From a virus: a stretch of DNA of 21,408 nucleotides. This document shows positions 14,044-21,041 of the stretch, piece after piece (position 1 is the first letter of the stretch; each line of letters opens with the position of its first letter). The notes under the pieces are model-generated. The model searched no databases. It saw nothing but the letters and a program-made list of their open reading frames with translations, and was not told the DNA's origin. Location: IMG/VR virus record IMGVR_UViG_3300001213_000048, positions 1 through 21,408 of that record. One strand, 5' to 3'. Made by a program: the position numbers and the translations under genes.

Positions 14044-16141
14044 GATTGTCGTCACCGGTGACGACCGGTCCGGTCCGGCGCTGGACTCAGCTACCGGTCG
14101 CGTCCGGGCGTACGTCGCCGTTGTCCAGGAAGCCGGTACGGAGGGTGAGCGTGCGCTGGACAGGATCAGTGACAGCGCTGATCTGACCAGCCATTTTGTC
14201 CGGGACTTGACGGACGAGTTCCGGACGCTGTCCACACAGGCGTCCCCCGCGCTGGACCGGGCCGCCGATGGGATCGCCGACGTACGCAACGCCGCAGAGC
14301 GGGCCACGCCTGAGGTGCACGATCTCGGCGAAGCGGTGGAGGACGTCGGCGACCCGGCCGGACTGGCAGCCACCGCGGCAGGACTCCGCGAGGTCGGCGA
14401 CCAGGCGGAGCATGCTCGGGACCGGATCTCGCACATCGGCGATGGAGCGGGCGGGGGCGGAACGGCCGGCCGTAGCTTCCTTGCCGGTCTGATCCCGGAC
14501 ATGGACCGGGTGCGGGACCTTGGCCGGCAGACGGGCAGCGCGCTGTCCGAAGCTGCGACAGACGCTGTGTCCGGCCTGCCTATGGGAATCGGCAGGGTGC
14601 TGGCCGCAACCGGCCCCGTGGGGGCCGGGGTGATGGCGGTCAGTGGGGTGATGATCGCCAGCGCGCTGAGTGCCGCTGTCGCGGGTGCCCTGCTCGGAGG
14701 CATGGGCGCCGGAGCGATCGCCGCTGGCATCGCAGGGGCAGCACAGGACGCACGGGTGAAGACCGCGGCCGGCGAGGTCAAGGCGGTCATCGTCTCCGAG
14801 TTCCAGCAGGTGGGAGCCGAGTTCGCCGACCCGGTCCTGAAGTCACTGGCGCAGATGAAGACTGCGGCCAGTGACCTGAACCTGTCGGATTCGTTCGCGC
14901 CGTTGGCAGCGACAATCCAGCCATTGACAGATGGCATTATCGGGTTTGCCAACAACGCCATGCCCGGGTTCAACAGGGCGCTGGCAGCCTCCGAACCGAT
15001 CATCGACATGTTGGCTGATGAACTGCCGGGACTGGGTGACTCGGTCAGCCAGTTCATGGACAGCATGGCCGCTGCTGGGCCGGGAGCCGAGAAGTTCTTT
15101 CACATCCTGATCGAGGGACTGGGCACCGCGGTCGAGATGATCGGCGGATTCATCGAGACCGGCGCGCAAATCTACGACTTCATCGCTGGAGTCGAGGAAG
15201 CCATCGGCTTGTGGGACTTTTCGGACACTGAAAAGGACATGCGGCAGGTTGGTGAGACCTCCGGCGAGGTCTTCCCCGCCGTGGTGGACGCGGTCAACGC
15301 CGTCACGGACGCGCAGGAAGCGGCCAAGAAAGCAGCGGAAGACCTTGCTAACGGGTTGCGCGGGATCTTCGACGGTGCGATCGCGTTGCAAGAGGGCATG
15401 TTCAAGCTGACCGATTCGGTCAAGGAGAACGGGCATTCCCTGGACCAGACCAGCCGGAAGGGCCTTGAAAACGTCAAGGTCATCCGCAGCATGGTGGACG
15501 CCGCTATGCGCCAGGCGGACGCCGCACGGGAAGCCAGCATCGCCAGCGGGGACGCCGCCGGAGCGGAAGCGGCTGCCACCAGGGTCCGCGAAGCGGCTAT
15601 TCAGAAGATCTTGGCTCATGCAGCGGCCAGCGGACTGGACGCCGCACAGGTGCAGGCGTTGATTCATCAGCTTCAGGGGCTACCCACCGGTGACCGGTAC
15701 CTGAACTACAACATCCGGACCATCTACACCGTGCAGCGCGAGGAAGCCGAGCAGCGCTCCTTTGGCTCCGGGTATGCAGGGATCCCGGGGCACTCGGAGG
15801 GTGGACCGGTGGAGGGGCCGGGTACTCCGACCTCGGACAACCTGCTCCGTCGACTGTCACCAGGTGAGCACGTGATGACCACCGCGGAGGTGAACGCCGC
15901 CGGTGGACACGGTGAGGTGGCCGCGCTGCGTCGCGCCCTGCTGGCCGGAGCGGCAAAAGGCGGAGGTGGTACCGCGTCCCTGCTGGCCGGAGCGGCACCA
16001 TCCGGGAGCGGTGGAGGGGCGCGGTACTACACGATCAACGCGTACGCGCTGGACCCTGTCTCCGCCCGTGACCTGGTCATGGACGCCATCGACAGTTTCG
16101 AGCGGGACAACGGGGCGCGCTGGGTTCCGGTGACGTCATGA
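14030..16141 (+). CDS. Tape measure protein
   Basis: A 703-aa protein starting at ATG 14030, inside the end of the chaperone extension, with GAAGGTGG just upstream. The N-terminal ~150 residues are charged and helical (ERALDRISDSADLTSHFVRDLTDEFRTLS). A Gly/Ala-rich hydrophobic region spans ~183-240 (PMGIGRVLAATGPVGAGV; GALLGGMGAGAIAAGIAGAA), then come long helices. The C-terminus has HSEGGPVEGPGTPTSDNLLR followed by RLSPGEHVM, a segment typical of actinophage tape measures. Length sets tail length: by the usual ~0.15 nm per residue it predicts a tail near 100 nm. No lysozyme or peptidase domain is visible, which is short and simple for this family. Confidence 0.93.
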   Translation: MSSVEIVVTGDDRSGPALDSATGRVRAYVAVVQEAGTEGERALDRISDSADLTSHFVRDLTDEFRTLSTQASPALDRAADGIADVRNAAERATPEVHDLGEAVEDVGDPAGLAATAAGLREVGDQAEHARDRISHIGDGAGGGGTAGRSFLAGLIPDMDRVRDLGRQTGSALSEAATDAVSGLPMGIGRVLAATGPVGAGVMAVSGVMIASALSAAVAGALLGGMGAGAIAAGIAGAAQDARVKTAAGEVKAVIVSEFQQVGAEFADPVLKSLAQMKTAASDLNLSDSFAPLAATIQPLTDGIIGFANNAMPGFNRALAASEPIIDMLADELPGLGDSVSQFMDSMAAAGPGAEKFFHILIEGLGTAVEMIGGFIETGAQIYDFIAGVEEAIGLWDFSDTEKDMRQVGETSGEVFPAVVDAVNAVTDAQEAAKKAAEDLANGLRGIFDGAIALQEGMFKLTDSVKENGHSLDQTSRKGLENVKVIRSMVDAAMRQADAAREASIASGDAAGAEAAATRVREAAIQKILAHAAASGLDAAQVQALIHQLQGLPTGDRYLNYNIRTIYTVQREEAEQRSFGSGYAGIPGHSEGGPVEGPGTPTSDNLLRRLSPGEHVMTTAEVNAAGGHGEVAALRRALLAGAAKGGGGTASLLAGAAPSGSGGGARYYTINAYALDPVSARDLVMDAIDSFERDNGARWVPVTS

Positions 16142-17388
16142 GCCTGACCATCGATGGCAACGCCGTCACGTTCGAGGTCGCGCTGTCATCCACCTCCGGA
16201 ACCTACGGCCGGTGGGGCAGGAGCTTGTGGGGCAGCTTCCGATGGGGGCCGGGGGTCGAGTATGTGGACCTGTCCGACCGAATCGAGTCGTTCAGGACCA
16301 CCAGGCAATTTGAGCAGACCAGCCGGACCTGGCGGACCGGAACCGGCACGGTCGTGCTGGATAACGACGATGCGTACCTGTCCGCGCGGGCGGAGGCTGG
16401 CCCGTACATCGGCACGGTGATCCCTCGGCGGCCCTGTCGGCTGACCGCGGTACGGTCCGGGATCACCTACACCCTGCTGACCGGGCGGTGCAGCCTCAAA
16501 CCCAAGGTGCGGTACACCGGTGACGGCCGGGGGCACGCTGTGGTCGAGGCGCAGATCACAGACACATGGGCTGAGTTTCCCCGCATCGACCCCGTGGCGC
16601 TGGGCGCCGCCGTGGGGGCCGGGGACACGTTCGGCGATCGTGTCGCGCGGATTCTGGCGAGTTTCGGCTACACCGGTGCGGCCAGTATCCAGACCGGTGA
16701 CGTCACCATGCAGGCCACGGACCACTCAGCCGCCATCATTACGGAACTGAACAACACCGCAAAGGCTGAAGGCGGGTCCGTGTGGGTGGCATCAGACGGC
16801 GCCGTAATGGCCGCTGGCCGGGATGACCTGTTCACCGCTACCAGGTCCACCGTGGTTCAAGCCACGTTTGGCGGCTACACCCCGGGGTCTCTGAGCATCT
16901 CGGACCCCGAGGAAGACACAGGCGAGTCATACATCTGCAACCGGGCGGAGTACACCCGCGTCGGCGGCACCCGGCAGACGGCTGTGGACGAAGGTTCCCG
17001 CGGCACGTACGGCATGGAACGGGAAACCGAATCCGGTCTGATCTGTGAGACAGACGCACAGGCGCTGTCCCTCGCGCAATGGACGGTGGCCAGCCGGAGG
17101 CAGCCGCACGACACGGTGAGCCGCTGGACCGTGTACCCCGGCAAGGACCCGGCCACGTACTACCCCGTGGTGCTCGGGCTGGCTGAGCGGGACCTGGTCC
17201 AGGTGGACCTACATCCTCCGGGCGGCATCACACCGAGCTATATGTGTCATCTGTCCGGGGTGGAGCACACCGTATCTGCCAAGGATTGGCGCACTGTGTT
17301 CAGCGCATGGGCCGCCGAGCCATACACGACGTACGCCAGTAGCAGGTGGGGCCGCGGCCAGTGGGGCACGTTCCGATGGACACCGTAG
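16138..17388 (+). CDS. Minor tail protein with WG repeats (tail tip)
   Basis: A 416-aa protein starting at ATG 16138 (ATGA overlap). The N-terminus (YGRWGRSLWGSFRWG, residues 23-37) is followed by VDLSDRIESFRTTRQFEQTSRTW and a beta-rich core (GTVVLDNDDAYLS; PCRLTAVRSGITYTLLTG). That order resembles distal-tail and baseplate hub proteins encoded straight after tape measures. The C-terminus repeats the motif as RWGRGQWGTFRW (403-414). It would close the tube and anchor the fibre proteins. The assignment as a tip protein rests on position and on the ENDD-type beta domain; no enzymatic motif was found. Confidence 0.82.
   Translation: MSLTIDGNAVTFEVALSSTSGTYGRWGRSLWGSFRWGPGVEYVDLSDRIESFRTTRQFEQTSRTWRTGTGTVVLDNDDAYLSARAEAGPYIGTVIPRRPCRLTAVRSGITYTLLTGRCSLKPKVRYTGDGRGHAVVEAQITDTWAEFPRIDPVALGAAVGAGDTFGDRVARILASFGYTGAASIQTGDVTMQATDHSAAIITELNNTAKAEGGSVWVASDGAVMAAGRDDLFTATRSTVVQATFGGYTPGSLSISDPEEDTGESYICNRAEYTRVGGTRQTAVDEGSRGTYGMERETESGLICETDAQALSLAQWTVASRRQPHDTVSRWTVYPGKDPATYYPVVLGLAERDLVQVDLHPPGGITPSYMCHLSGVEHTVSAKDWRTVFSAWAAEPYTTYASSRWGRGQWGTFRWTP
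16210..16245 (+). repeat. WG-motif coding direct repeat, copy 1
   Basis: These 36 bases encode the pattern R-W-G-R-x-x-W-G-S-F-R-W at residues 25-36 of the minor tail protein. By eye, 28 of 36 bases agree with the copy at 17344-17379. Confidence 0.75.
17344..17379 (+). repeat. WG-motif coding direct repeat, copy 2
   Basis: These 36 bases encode R-W-G-R-x-x-W-G-T-F-R-W at residues 403-414, nine bases before the stop codon. The copy differs from the first mainly in its middle third. Confidence 0.75.
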
Positions 17389-17401
17389 GGAGTGATTCAG
17401 A

Positions 17402-18097
17402 ATGACAGCATGGTCAGATCTCACGGTTGTCACAGATGACCTGAGCAGTGCAGCGTGGGCGTGCACCGTCCGGGACCGGGTGATCAATCCGTTTGCCTCG
17501 GCGGCAACGCGGGACGCCACCATTACCAGCCTGGTAGCAGGAATGCACACTCACCAGGCTGACTCTGATCACACTTTCTTTCGTTCGTCGTCCGGCACGT
17601 GGGCGCCGGTAGCGCAAAGAATCGTGGGTACGAGGTACTACACAGGTACGGTAACCAGTACAGGCACAGAAGCGTCCATGGTCGCGTGGGCGGTTGCCGA
17701 TCCGGCGTCTGTGGTATTCGAGGATAAGCATTTTTACCGAATTGACTGCACAATCAGTCTGTACAACGATGGCACAGCAAATGCACTGTTTGATAACAAG
17801 TGCCGCTGTCGCGCAACCATTAACTCCATTGCTGGGCAGGAACTCGGAGTGTGGCGCCTGGCTGCTGGCGGGGGTTCGTCTCCGATTCTTACACACGAAG
17901 TATCATGCTTTGTGCACAACGCATCGGGTGCGTCAATCAGTCGAGCACTCAATATCACAGTGCAGAAATCAACCGGTGGAAACGCCTTTTTGGTGGGGTC
18001 AGATAGCCCTAGCGGCATTGTTGTATGGGACTGCGGCCCTACCAGCCGTGTAACGGCTACACAGCTCAGCGGTATGCGTGCGGTATCCCTGACCTGA
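17402..18097 (+). CDS. Tail fibre-type or receptor-binding protein
   Basis: A 231-aa protein starting at ATG 17402 with GGGAG at 17388-17392, overlapping the previous stop region. It is beta-rich throughout (SDHTFFRSSSGTWAPVAQRIVGT; YYTGTVTSTGTEASMVAWAV; FYRIDCTISLYNDGTANALFDNKC; VSCFVHNASGASISRALNITVQKS; SGIVVWDCGPTSRV). There is no membrane segment or catalytic motif. Codon use is less GC-biased (codons such as ATT, TTT, ACA and AAT) than in the flanking genes, a usual sign of a frequently exchanged host-range protein. No named family was recognised. Position after the tail-tip protein and before the lysis genes supports an adhesin role. Confidence 0.7.
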   Translation: MTAWSDLTVVTDDLSSAAWACTVRDRVINPFASAATRDATITSLVAGMHTHQADSDHTFFRSSSGTWAPVAQRIVGTRYYTGTVTSTGTEASMVAWAVADPASVVFEDKHFYRIDCTISLYNDGTANALFDNKCRCRATINSIAGQELGVWRLAAGGGSSPILTHEVSCFVHNASGASISRALNITVQKSTGGNAFLVGSDSPSGIVVWDCGPTSRVTATQLSGMRAVSLT

Positions 18098-18103
18098 CCC
18101 GGG

Positions 18104-18137
18104 TACGCTGTACACATCGACCTGAAGGGGGAAGCAC
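18104..18137 (+). promoter_or_regulatory. Leader with -10-like box and strong ribosome-binding site, copy 1
   Basis: TACGCT at 18104 is followed by ACACATCG and AAGGGGGAAGCAC (18125-18137), directly before ATG 18138. The same ordered elements precede the gene at 20170. No -35 hexamer is evident, so promoter activity is only a possibility; the Shine-Dalgarno itself is clear. Confidence 0.4.
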
Positions 18138-18965
18138 ATGCACCGAGAGAGGTACAGCGGACTGGCACGGGGGGTCCGCGCGGCGCAGCGATGGATGGCA
18201 GCCGCCCTGGTGGCGCTGTTCGTGGTTGCTATCGCTGTGGCCAGCTGTGGCGGGCCAGCCAAAGCACGCCCGGCCGGTGGGCCGCTGTCCATACTGGTGG
18301 TAGGGGATTCAATATCTACTGGGTGCAGCGACGTACCGGTGACCGGCTGGTGCGGGCGGCTGTCTGCCCTGTTGTCCGCGCGGAGCATTGAGCACAGCAT
18401 CGCGGGACACACCGTTGCCGGCCAGTCGTGCGTGACCCTGTCGTACGGGTTCGCTGCGCGGTTCGATCAGGTACAGCCCGATGTTGTGATCCTGAATTGC
18501 GGCACCAACGACGCACCGCTCACAGCCTCCGCGCAGAACCTTGTGGGTGAGCGCTGGCGGACCATGACCGAGTACGCATGGACGCACGGCGCTCACGTAC
18601 TACCAGTGTTCGTCCAATACAGCAATGAAGAAATCAATGAAGAAAATGGGCGATCCTGGCTGTTGCCGGGTGAGGGCGCAGCCAACGATGTGGTGTACGT
18701 CAACATGCAGTACTACATCAGCGCCGGATGGTTTGTCGGACTGGCTGACCTTCAGCGCGTTCCGGGTGATTGGAACTATCTGAACGGCGGCACAGACGGT
18801 ATTCACCCGAATGAATTCGGCCAGAACGTGTACGCGATCATTTTCTACCGAGCGATGCGGGGATTCTACGGCTGGCCGGACACCGTGCCGGAGCCGCGCG
18901 GTATGTGGGGGCACCGTGAGATCTACGGGCCACCGTCGTACATCCCGTGGGAGGTTGCAGCATGA
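18138..18965 (+). CDS. SGNH-type hydrolase with a predicted lipoprotein signal
   Basis: A 275-aa protein starting at ATG 18138 with AAGGGGGAAGC upstream. Residues 3-18 are Arg-rich, 20-36 are hydrophobic, and VASC (Cys37) is a good lipobox followed by GG. The rest is an SGNH/GDSL hydrolase: GDS at 56-58 (Ser58 nucleophile), GTND at 122-125 (Asn124), and DGIH at 220-223 (Asp220, His223). Such enzymes cleave acyl or acetyl esters on lipids and glycans. It lies between the fibre gene and the endolysin, with the downstream start beginning before its stop. A surface-anchored esterase could aid lysis, modify receptors or block superinfection; the substrate is unknown. Confidence 0.82.
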   Translation: MHRERYSGLARGVRAAQRWMAAALVALFVVAIAVASCGGPAKARPAGGPLSILVVGDSISTGCSDVPVTGWCGRLSALLSARSIEHSIAGHTVAGQSCVTLSYGFAARFDQVQPDVVILNCGTNDAPLTASAQNLVGERWRTMTEYAWTHGAHVLPVFVQYSNEEINEENGRSWLLPGEGAANDVVYVNMQYYISAGWFVGLADLQRVPGDWNYLNGGTDGIHPNEFGQNVYAIIFYRAMRGFYGWPDTVPEPRGMWGHREIYGPPSYIPWEVAA

Positions 18966-19825
18966 GCGTCGTTATCGACTACGCCTGGCGCCCACACCCG
19001 AGCGTTGAGGCGATGCGTGCGTACGGCGTGTCCGGAGTGGTCCGGTATCTGTCGTACCTTCCCAACGGCAAGGTCATTGACCGGGCGGAATATCAGGACC
19101 TGGTCAATGCTGGTTTTGACGTGGCTTTCGTGTGGGAGTACAACGCGGACGATTTCTCCCGGACGTCGTTCAACGCCACCTCAGCCGCACGGGAAGCCCT
19201 CCGCCAGCTGAACGTGATCGGAGCACCGGATGACACGGTGATCTATTACGGGCTGGATTGGGACGTACAGGCCAACCAGTGGGGCACGTGCTTGGCCAAG
19301 TTGCGCCAGGTCACTGCGGTGCACGGAGCGTCCCGGACGGGTATCTATGGCCCGTACGATGCGCTGGAAGGGGCGCATCGTGATGGCGTAGCCACGTGGT
19401 TCTGGCAGGCTGGGATGTCCACGGCCTGGTCGTACGGCCGTAACCGCAACGCCTGGCCTGGCGGGTTGCACCTCCGTCAGGTGAGAACTGTCGACCTCGC
19501 GGGGGCCGACGTGGACGTGAACACGATTCATCAGCTGAACTACGGACAGGTAGGGGGAGACATGCCACTGTCACCAGACGACATCAAGGCGATCACACAG
19601 AACGTGACGTGCGCGATCAAGCGCGGGGCATGGAGGGACGGGCACACCGAGGGGACGTTTGATCCCGGATACCGCGGCGGCCCGACGATCGAGACCGTGC
19701 AGGAGCAGGTGCAGGTGGTGGCGGAGGAACTGGTTGGGATCAGCGCGCGGCTGGACCAGCTGGCAACTGCTCCCATCGACTATGACCAGCTGGCGGCGGC
19801 ACTGGTGCGGAGGTTCACCTCATGA
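18962..19825 (+). CDS. Endolysin with DUF1906-like glycoside hydrolase domain
   Basis: A 287-aa protein starting at ATG 18962 with GGGAGG at 18949-18954; GTG 18947 is an upstream alternative. Residues 1-198 form a TIM-barrel hydrolase of the Rv2525c/DUF1906-like kind. Visible are VVIDYAWR (Asp6), GVSGVVRYLSYLPNGKVIDRAEYQDL, FVWEYNADDF (Glu59), YYGLDWDVQANQ (Asp99, Asp101), TGIYGPYDALE, WFWQAGMSTAWSYG and DVDVNTIHQLNYGQ. From residue ~200 there is a helical C-terminal domain (SPDDIKAITQNV; a coiled-coil-like ETVQEQVQVVAEELVGISARLDQL) in place of a typical wall-binding repeat. It would degrade peptidoglycan glycan strands. It has no signal peptide, so it depends on a holin. Confidence 0.85.
   Translation: MSVVIDYAWRPHPSVEAMRAYGVSGVVRYLSYLPNGKVIDRAEYQDLVNAGFDVAFVWEYNADDFSRTSFNATSAAREALRQLNVIGAPDDTVIYYGLDWDVQANQWGTCLAKLRQVTAVHGASRTGIYGPYDALEGAHRDGVATWFWQAGMSTAWSYGRNRNAWPGGLHLRQVRTVDLAGADVDVNTIHQLNYGQVGGDMPLSPDDIKAITQNVTCAIKRGAWRDGHTEGTFDPGYRGGPTIETVQEQVQVVAEELVGISARLDQLATAPIDYDQLAAALVRRFTS
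19552..19564 (+). promoter_or_regulatory. Internal ribosome-binding site and in-frame ATG in the endolysin gene
   Basis: AGGGGGAG (19552-19559) stands two bases before ATG 19562, which is in frame as Met201, exactly at the junction of catalytic and C-terminal domains. Spacing is shorter than ideal. Initiation here would give an 87-aa C-terminal-domain protein (19562-19825). Confidence 0.45.
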
Positions 19826-20085
19826 GGCCCACGCTGGCACGGATGGTGCACTACCGGGGCCGGCACGGACTCCAGACGGTCCGGGCCGCCGTGGTCACGG
19901 CGACACAGGCGGAGCTTGACCCGCGTGGTGTGGTCACCGGCCAGGTTCCGGCGCTGGACAGTCCCACCCACGTGCACCTGTGGGTGTTCACGCCGGGCGG
20001 ACCGGGATTCTCCGAGAGCAACGTTCCGCAGTGCACGGAGGCTGAGTTGCAACCGGGCACGTGGATGTGGCCACCCCGGGTCTGA
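19822..20085 (+). CDS. Small conserved phage protein, 87 aa
   Basis: ATG 19822 overlaps the endolysin stop (ATGA) and has GGAGG at 19809-19813. The sequence begins with a short basic stretch and MVHYRGRHGLQTVRAAVVTATQAE, continues THVHLWVFTPGGPGFSESNVPQC and ends PGTWMWPPRV. The combination of VHY near the start, an AAVVT strand and a terminal GTW-x-W-P resembles a widespread small phage family of unknown function that is often near lysis genes. It has no membrane segment. A terminator follows within 12 bases, so this is the last gene of its sub-operon. Confidence 0.75.
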   Translation: MRPTLARMVHYRGRHGLQTVRAAVVTATQAELDPRGVVTGQVPALDSPTHVHLWVFTPGGPGFSESNVPQCTEAELQPGTWMWPPRV

Positions 20086-20096
20086 CCGAACGGAGG

Positions 20097-20126
20097 ACGG
20101 CCGGCACGGGGTTCTGTGCCGGCCGT
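20097..20126 (+). terminator. Intrinsic terminator after the endolysin block
   Basis: An 11-bp perfect stem (ACGGCCGGCAC with GTGCCGGCCGT) encloses the 8-base loop GGGGTTCT and is followed by TTGCTT. It separates the endolysin group from the membrane-protein group. Confidence 0.85.
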
Positions 20127-20131
20127 TTGCT

Positions 20132-20169
20132 TACGGTGGATCAACACACATCGTAAGGGGGAAGCACTC
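20132..20169 (+). promoter_or_regulatory. Leader with -10-like box and strong ribosome-binding site, copy 2
   Basis: TACGGT at 20132, CACACATCG at 20145-20153 and AAGGGGGAAGCAC at 20155-20167 repeat the leader before the SGNH gene. It lies straight after a terminator, where a fresh promoter would make sense. No -35 box is obvious. Confidence 0.42.
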
Positions 20170-20511
20170 GTGACATTCATGGAGCGCGTGACTGCGGGAT
20201 CGGCCGTTATCGTGGCGGTAGCAGCGGCGCTGGCGGTGATCGGCAGAACACTGAGGCAGGCACACCACATGATGAAGAGAATCACTGCACTGTTGGACAC
20301 CCTCAACGGGACTCCAGAGCAGGATGGGCACCCGGCCCGGCCGGGGGTAGCGGAACGGCTTGACATGATCACTGCGACGCTGGACCAGCATGGTCAGCGC
20401 CTGGTCGCGATCGAGGCACAGGTGACCCCCAACGGCGGCACCACGGGCAGGCTGGGCGACACCGTGAGCAGGATCGCCACAGCGACAGGAGCGAGGGAGG
20501 CAACCTCATGA
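20170..20511 (+). CDS. Membrane protein with N-terminal anchor, lysis cassette
   Basis: A 113-aa protein starting at GTG 20170; AGGGGGAAG at 20156-20164 suits this start, and ATG 20179 is an alternative. One hydrophobic span lies at residues ~8-26 (TAGSAVIVAVAAALAVIG), followed by a charged helical tail with coiled-coil potential (HMMKRITALLDTLNGT; ERLDMITATLDQHGQRLVAIEAQV). Small one-span proteins with a cytoplasmic helical tail commonly accompany holins in actinophages. It is the first of three membrane genes with overlapping ends. A holin or holin-regulator role is inferred from context. Confidence 0.72.
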   Translation: MTFMERVTAGSAVIVAVAAALAVIGRTLRQAHHMMKRITALLDTLNGTPEQDGHPARPGVAERLDMITATLDQHGQRLVAIEAQVTPNGGTTGRLGDTVSRIATATGAREATS

Positions 20512-20741
20512 GGCGATGGTGGATCGACACGGGTGAGCGGGTGGTGTCCACGGCCGTGGGCGCCTTCCTCGCGGTCATGGTGGCCCGGCTGTCCGGGACG
20601 GACGCGTTCAGCGACGTGGACTGGCGCACCGCGCTGGACGTGTCCTCGCTGGCCGCACTCGTGTCCCTGATCAAGGCCATCCTGGCAACCAGGGTGGGCG
20701 ACAAGAACAGCGCGGCGCTGCTTCCCGCGGACAAGTCATGA
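20508..20741 (+). CDS. Holin (two transmembrane segments)
   Basis: A 77-aa protein starting at ATG 20508 with GAGGGAGG at 20492-20499. The N-terminal WWIDTGERVVSTAVGAFLAVMVARL contains the first span (~11-28); VDWRTALDVSSLAALVSLIKAILAT contains the second (~41-60); the C-terminus is polar. The D-x-x-ERV-x-ST start and the VDW-x-x-AL-x-x-x-x-x-AAL-x-SL-x-K second span match the small r1t-like holins of actinophages. It would permeabilise the membrane and release the endolysin. Both ends overlap its neighbours (ATGA). Confidence 0.82.
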   Translation: MRRWWIDTGERVVSTAVGAFLAVMVARLSGTDAFSDVDWRTALDVSSLAALVSLIKAILATRVGDKNSAALLPADKS

Positions 20742-20968
20742 CCGCGTTCACCCTGTTCTGGATCTCATGGGGTGTGCTGGGCGGGCTGGTCGAGTTGACC
20801 GCGCTGGCGCGCAAGGCACCAGACGACACGCTGTCAGAGCATGTCTGGCGCTGGATTCGTGTGGGTGACCCGCGCCCAACGGTGCCGTTCGTGCTGCTCC
20901 GGGTGTTCACGGCGGTGGCGTGTGTGTGGCTGGCGGTGCACTTTTCCACTGGCCGGCTGAGTTTCTGA
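20738..20968 (+). CDS. Second small membrane protein of the lysis cassette
   Basis: A 76-aa protein starting at ATG 20738 (overlapping the holin stop). It has spans at ~5-22 (TLFWISWGVLGGLVELTAL) and ~50-70 (PFVLLRVFTAVACVWLAVHF), separated by a polar loop with DDTLSEHVWRWIRVGD. An E-x-TAL first span with TLSEHVW and a final HF-x-TGR fits a small conserved actinophage membrane family placed next to holins. Whether it is a second holin, an antiholin or another lysis factor cannot be decided. A strong terminator follows. Confidence 0.75.
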   Translation: MTAFTLFWISWGVLGGLVELTALARKAPDDTLSEHVWRWIRVGDPRPTVPFVLLRVFTAVACVWLAVHFSTGRLSF

Positions 20969-20976
20969 CGTAGCAA

Positions 20977-21004
20977 GAAGCCCCGGCCACTCGGCCGGGG
21001 CTTC
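20977..21004. terminator. Strong terminator between convergent gene blocks
   Basis: A perfect 12-bp stem (GAAGCCCCGGCC with GGCCGGGGCTTC) has a four-base ACTC loop. CCTATTTC follows on the + side. It lies between the last rightward gene and the leftward pair, so it probably ends late transcription and may also work in the other direction. Confidence 0.9.
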
Positions 21005-21014
21005 CCTATTTCAT

Positions 21015-21040
21015 GATCCAAATTCTCGAGAATGTGGATC
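21015..21040. repeat. 26-bp palindrome with an AT-rich core
   Basis: The two 13-base arms are complementary at 12 of 13 positions: GATCCA and TGGATC flank the perfect 12-base palindrome ATTCTCGAGAAT, with one A/G mismatch between. It is more AT-rich than its surroundings and ends one base before the stop codon of the leftward gene. Operator, transcript hairpin or attachment-site core are all possible. Confidence 0.6.
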
Positions 21041-21041
21041 T

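Noticed and set aside
13906-15066. A 386-codon minus-strand frame opposite the tape measure gene
   Set aside because: Low-complexity Ala/Ser/Pro composition is the expected mirror of Gly/Ala/Asp-rich coding DNA; no start signal or family was seen.
18138-19825. A mycobacteriophage-type LysB (mycolate esterase) in the lysis region
   Set aside because: The only hydrolase besides the endolysin has SGNH blocks (GDS, GTND, DGIH), not the GxSxG of an alpha/beta-hydrolase LysB.
20969-21041. A tRNA gene or phage attachment site in the intergenic stretch
   Set aside because: The sequence is a terminator hairpin plus a palindrome; there is no cloverleaf, no CCA-type end and no integrase gene in the window to support an att site.
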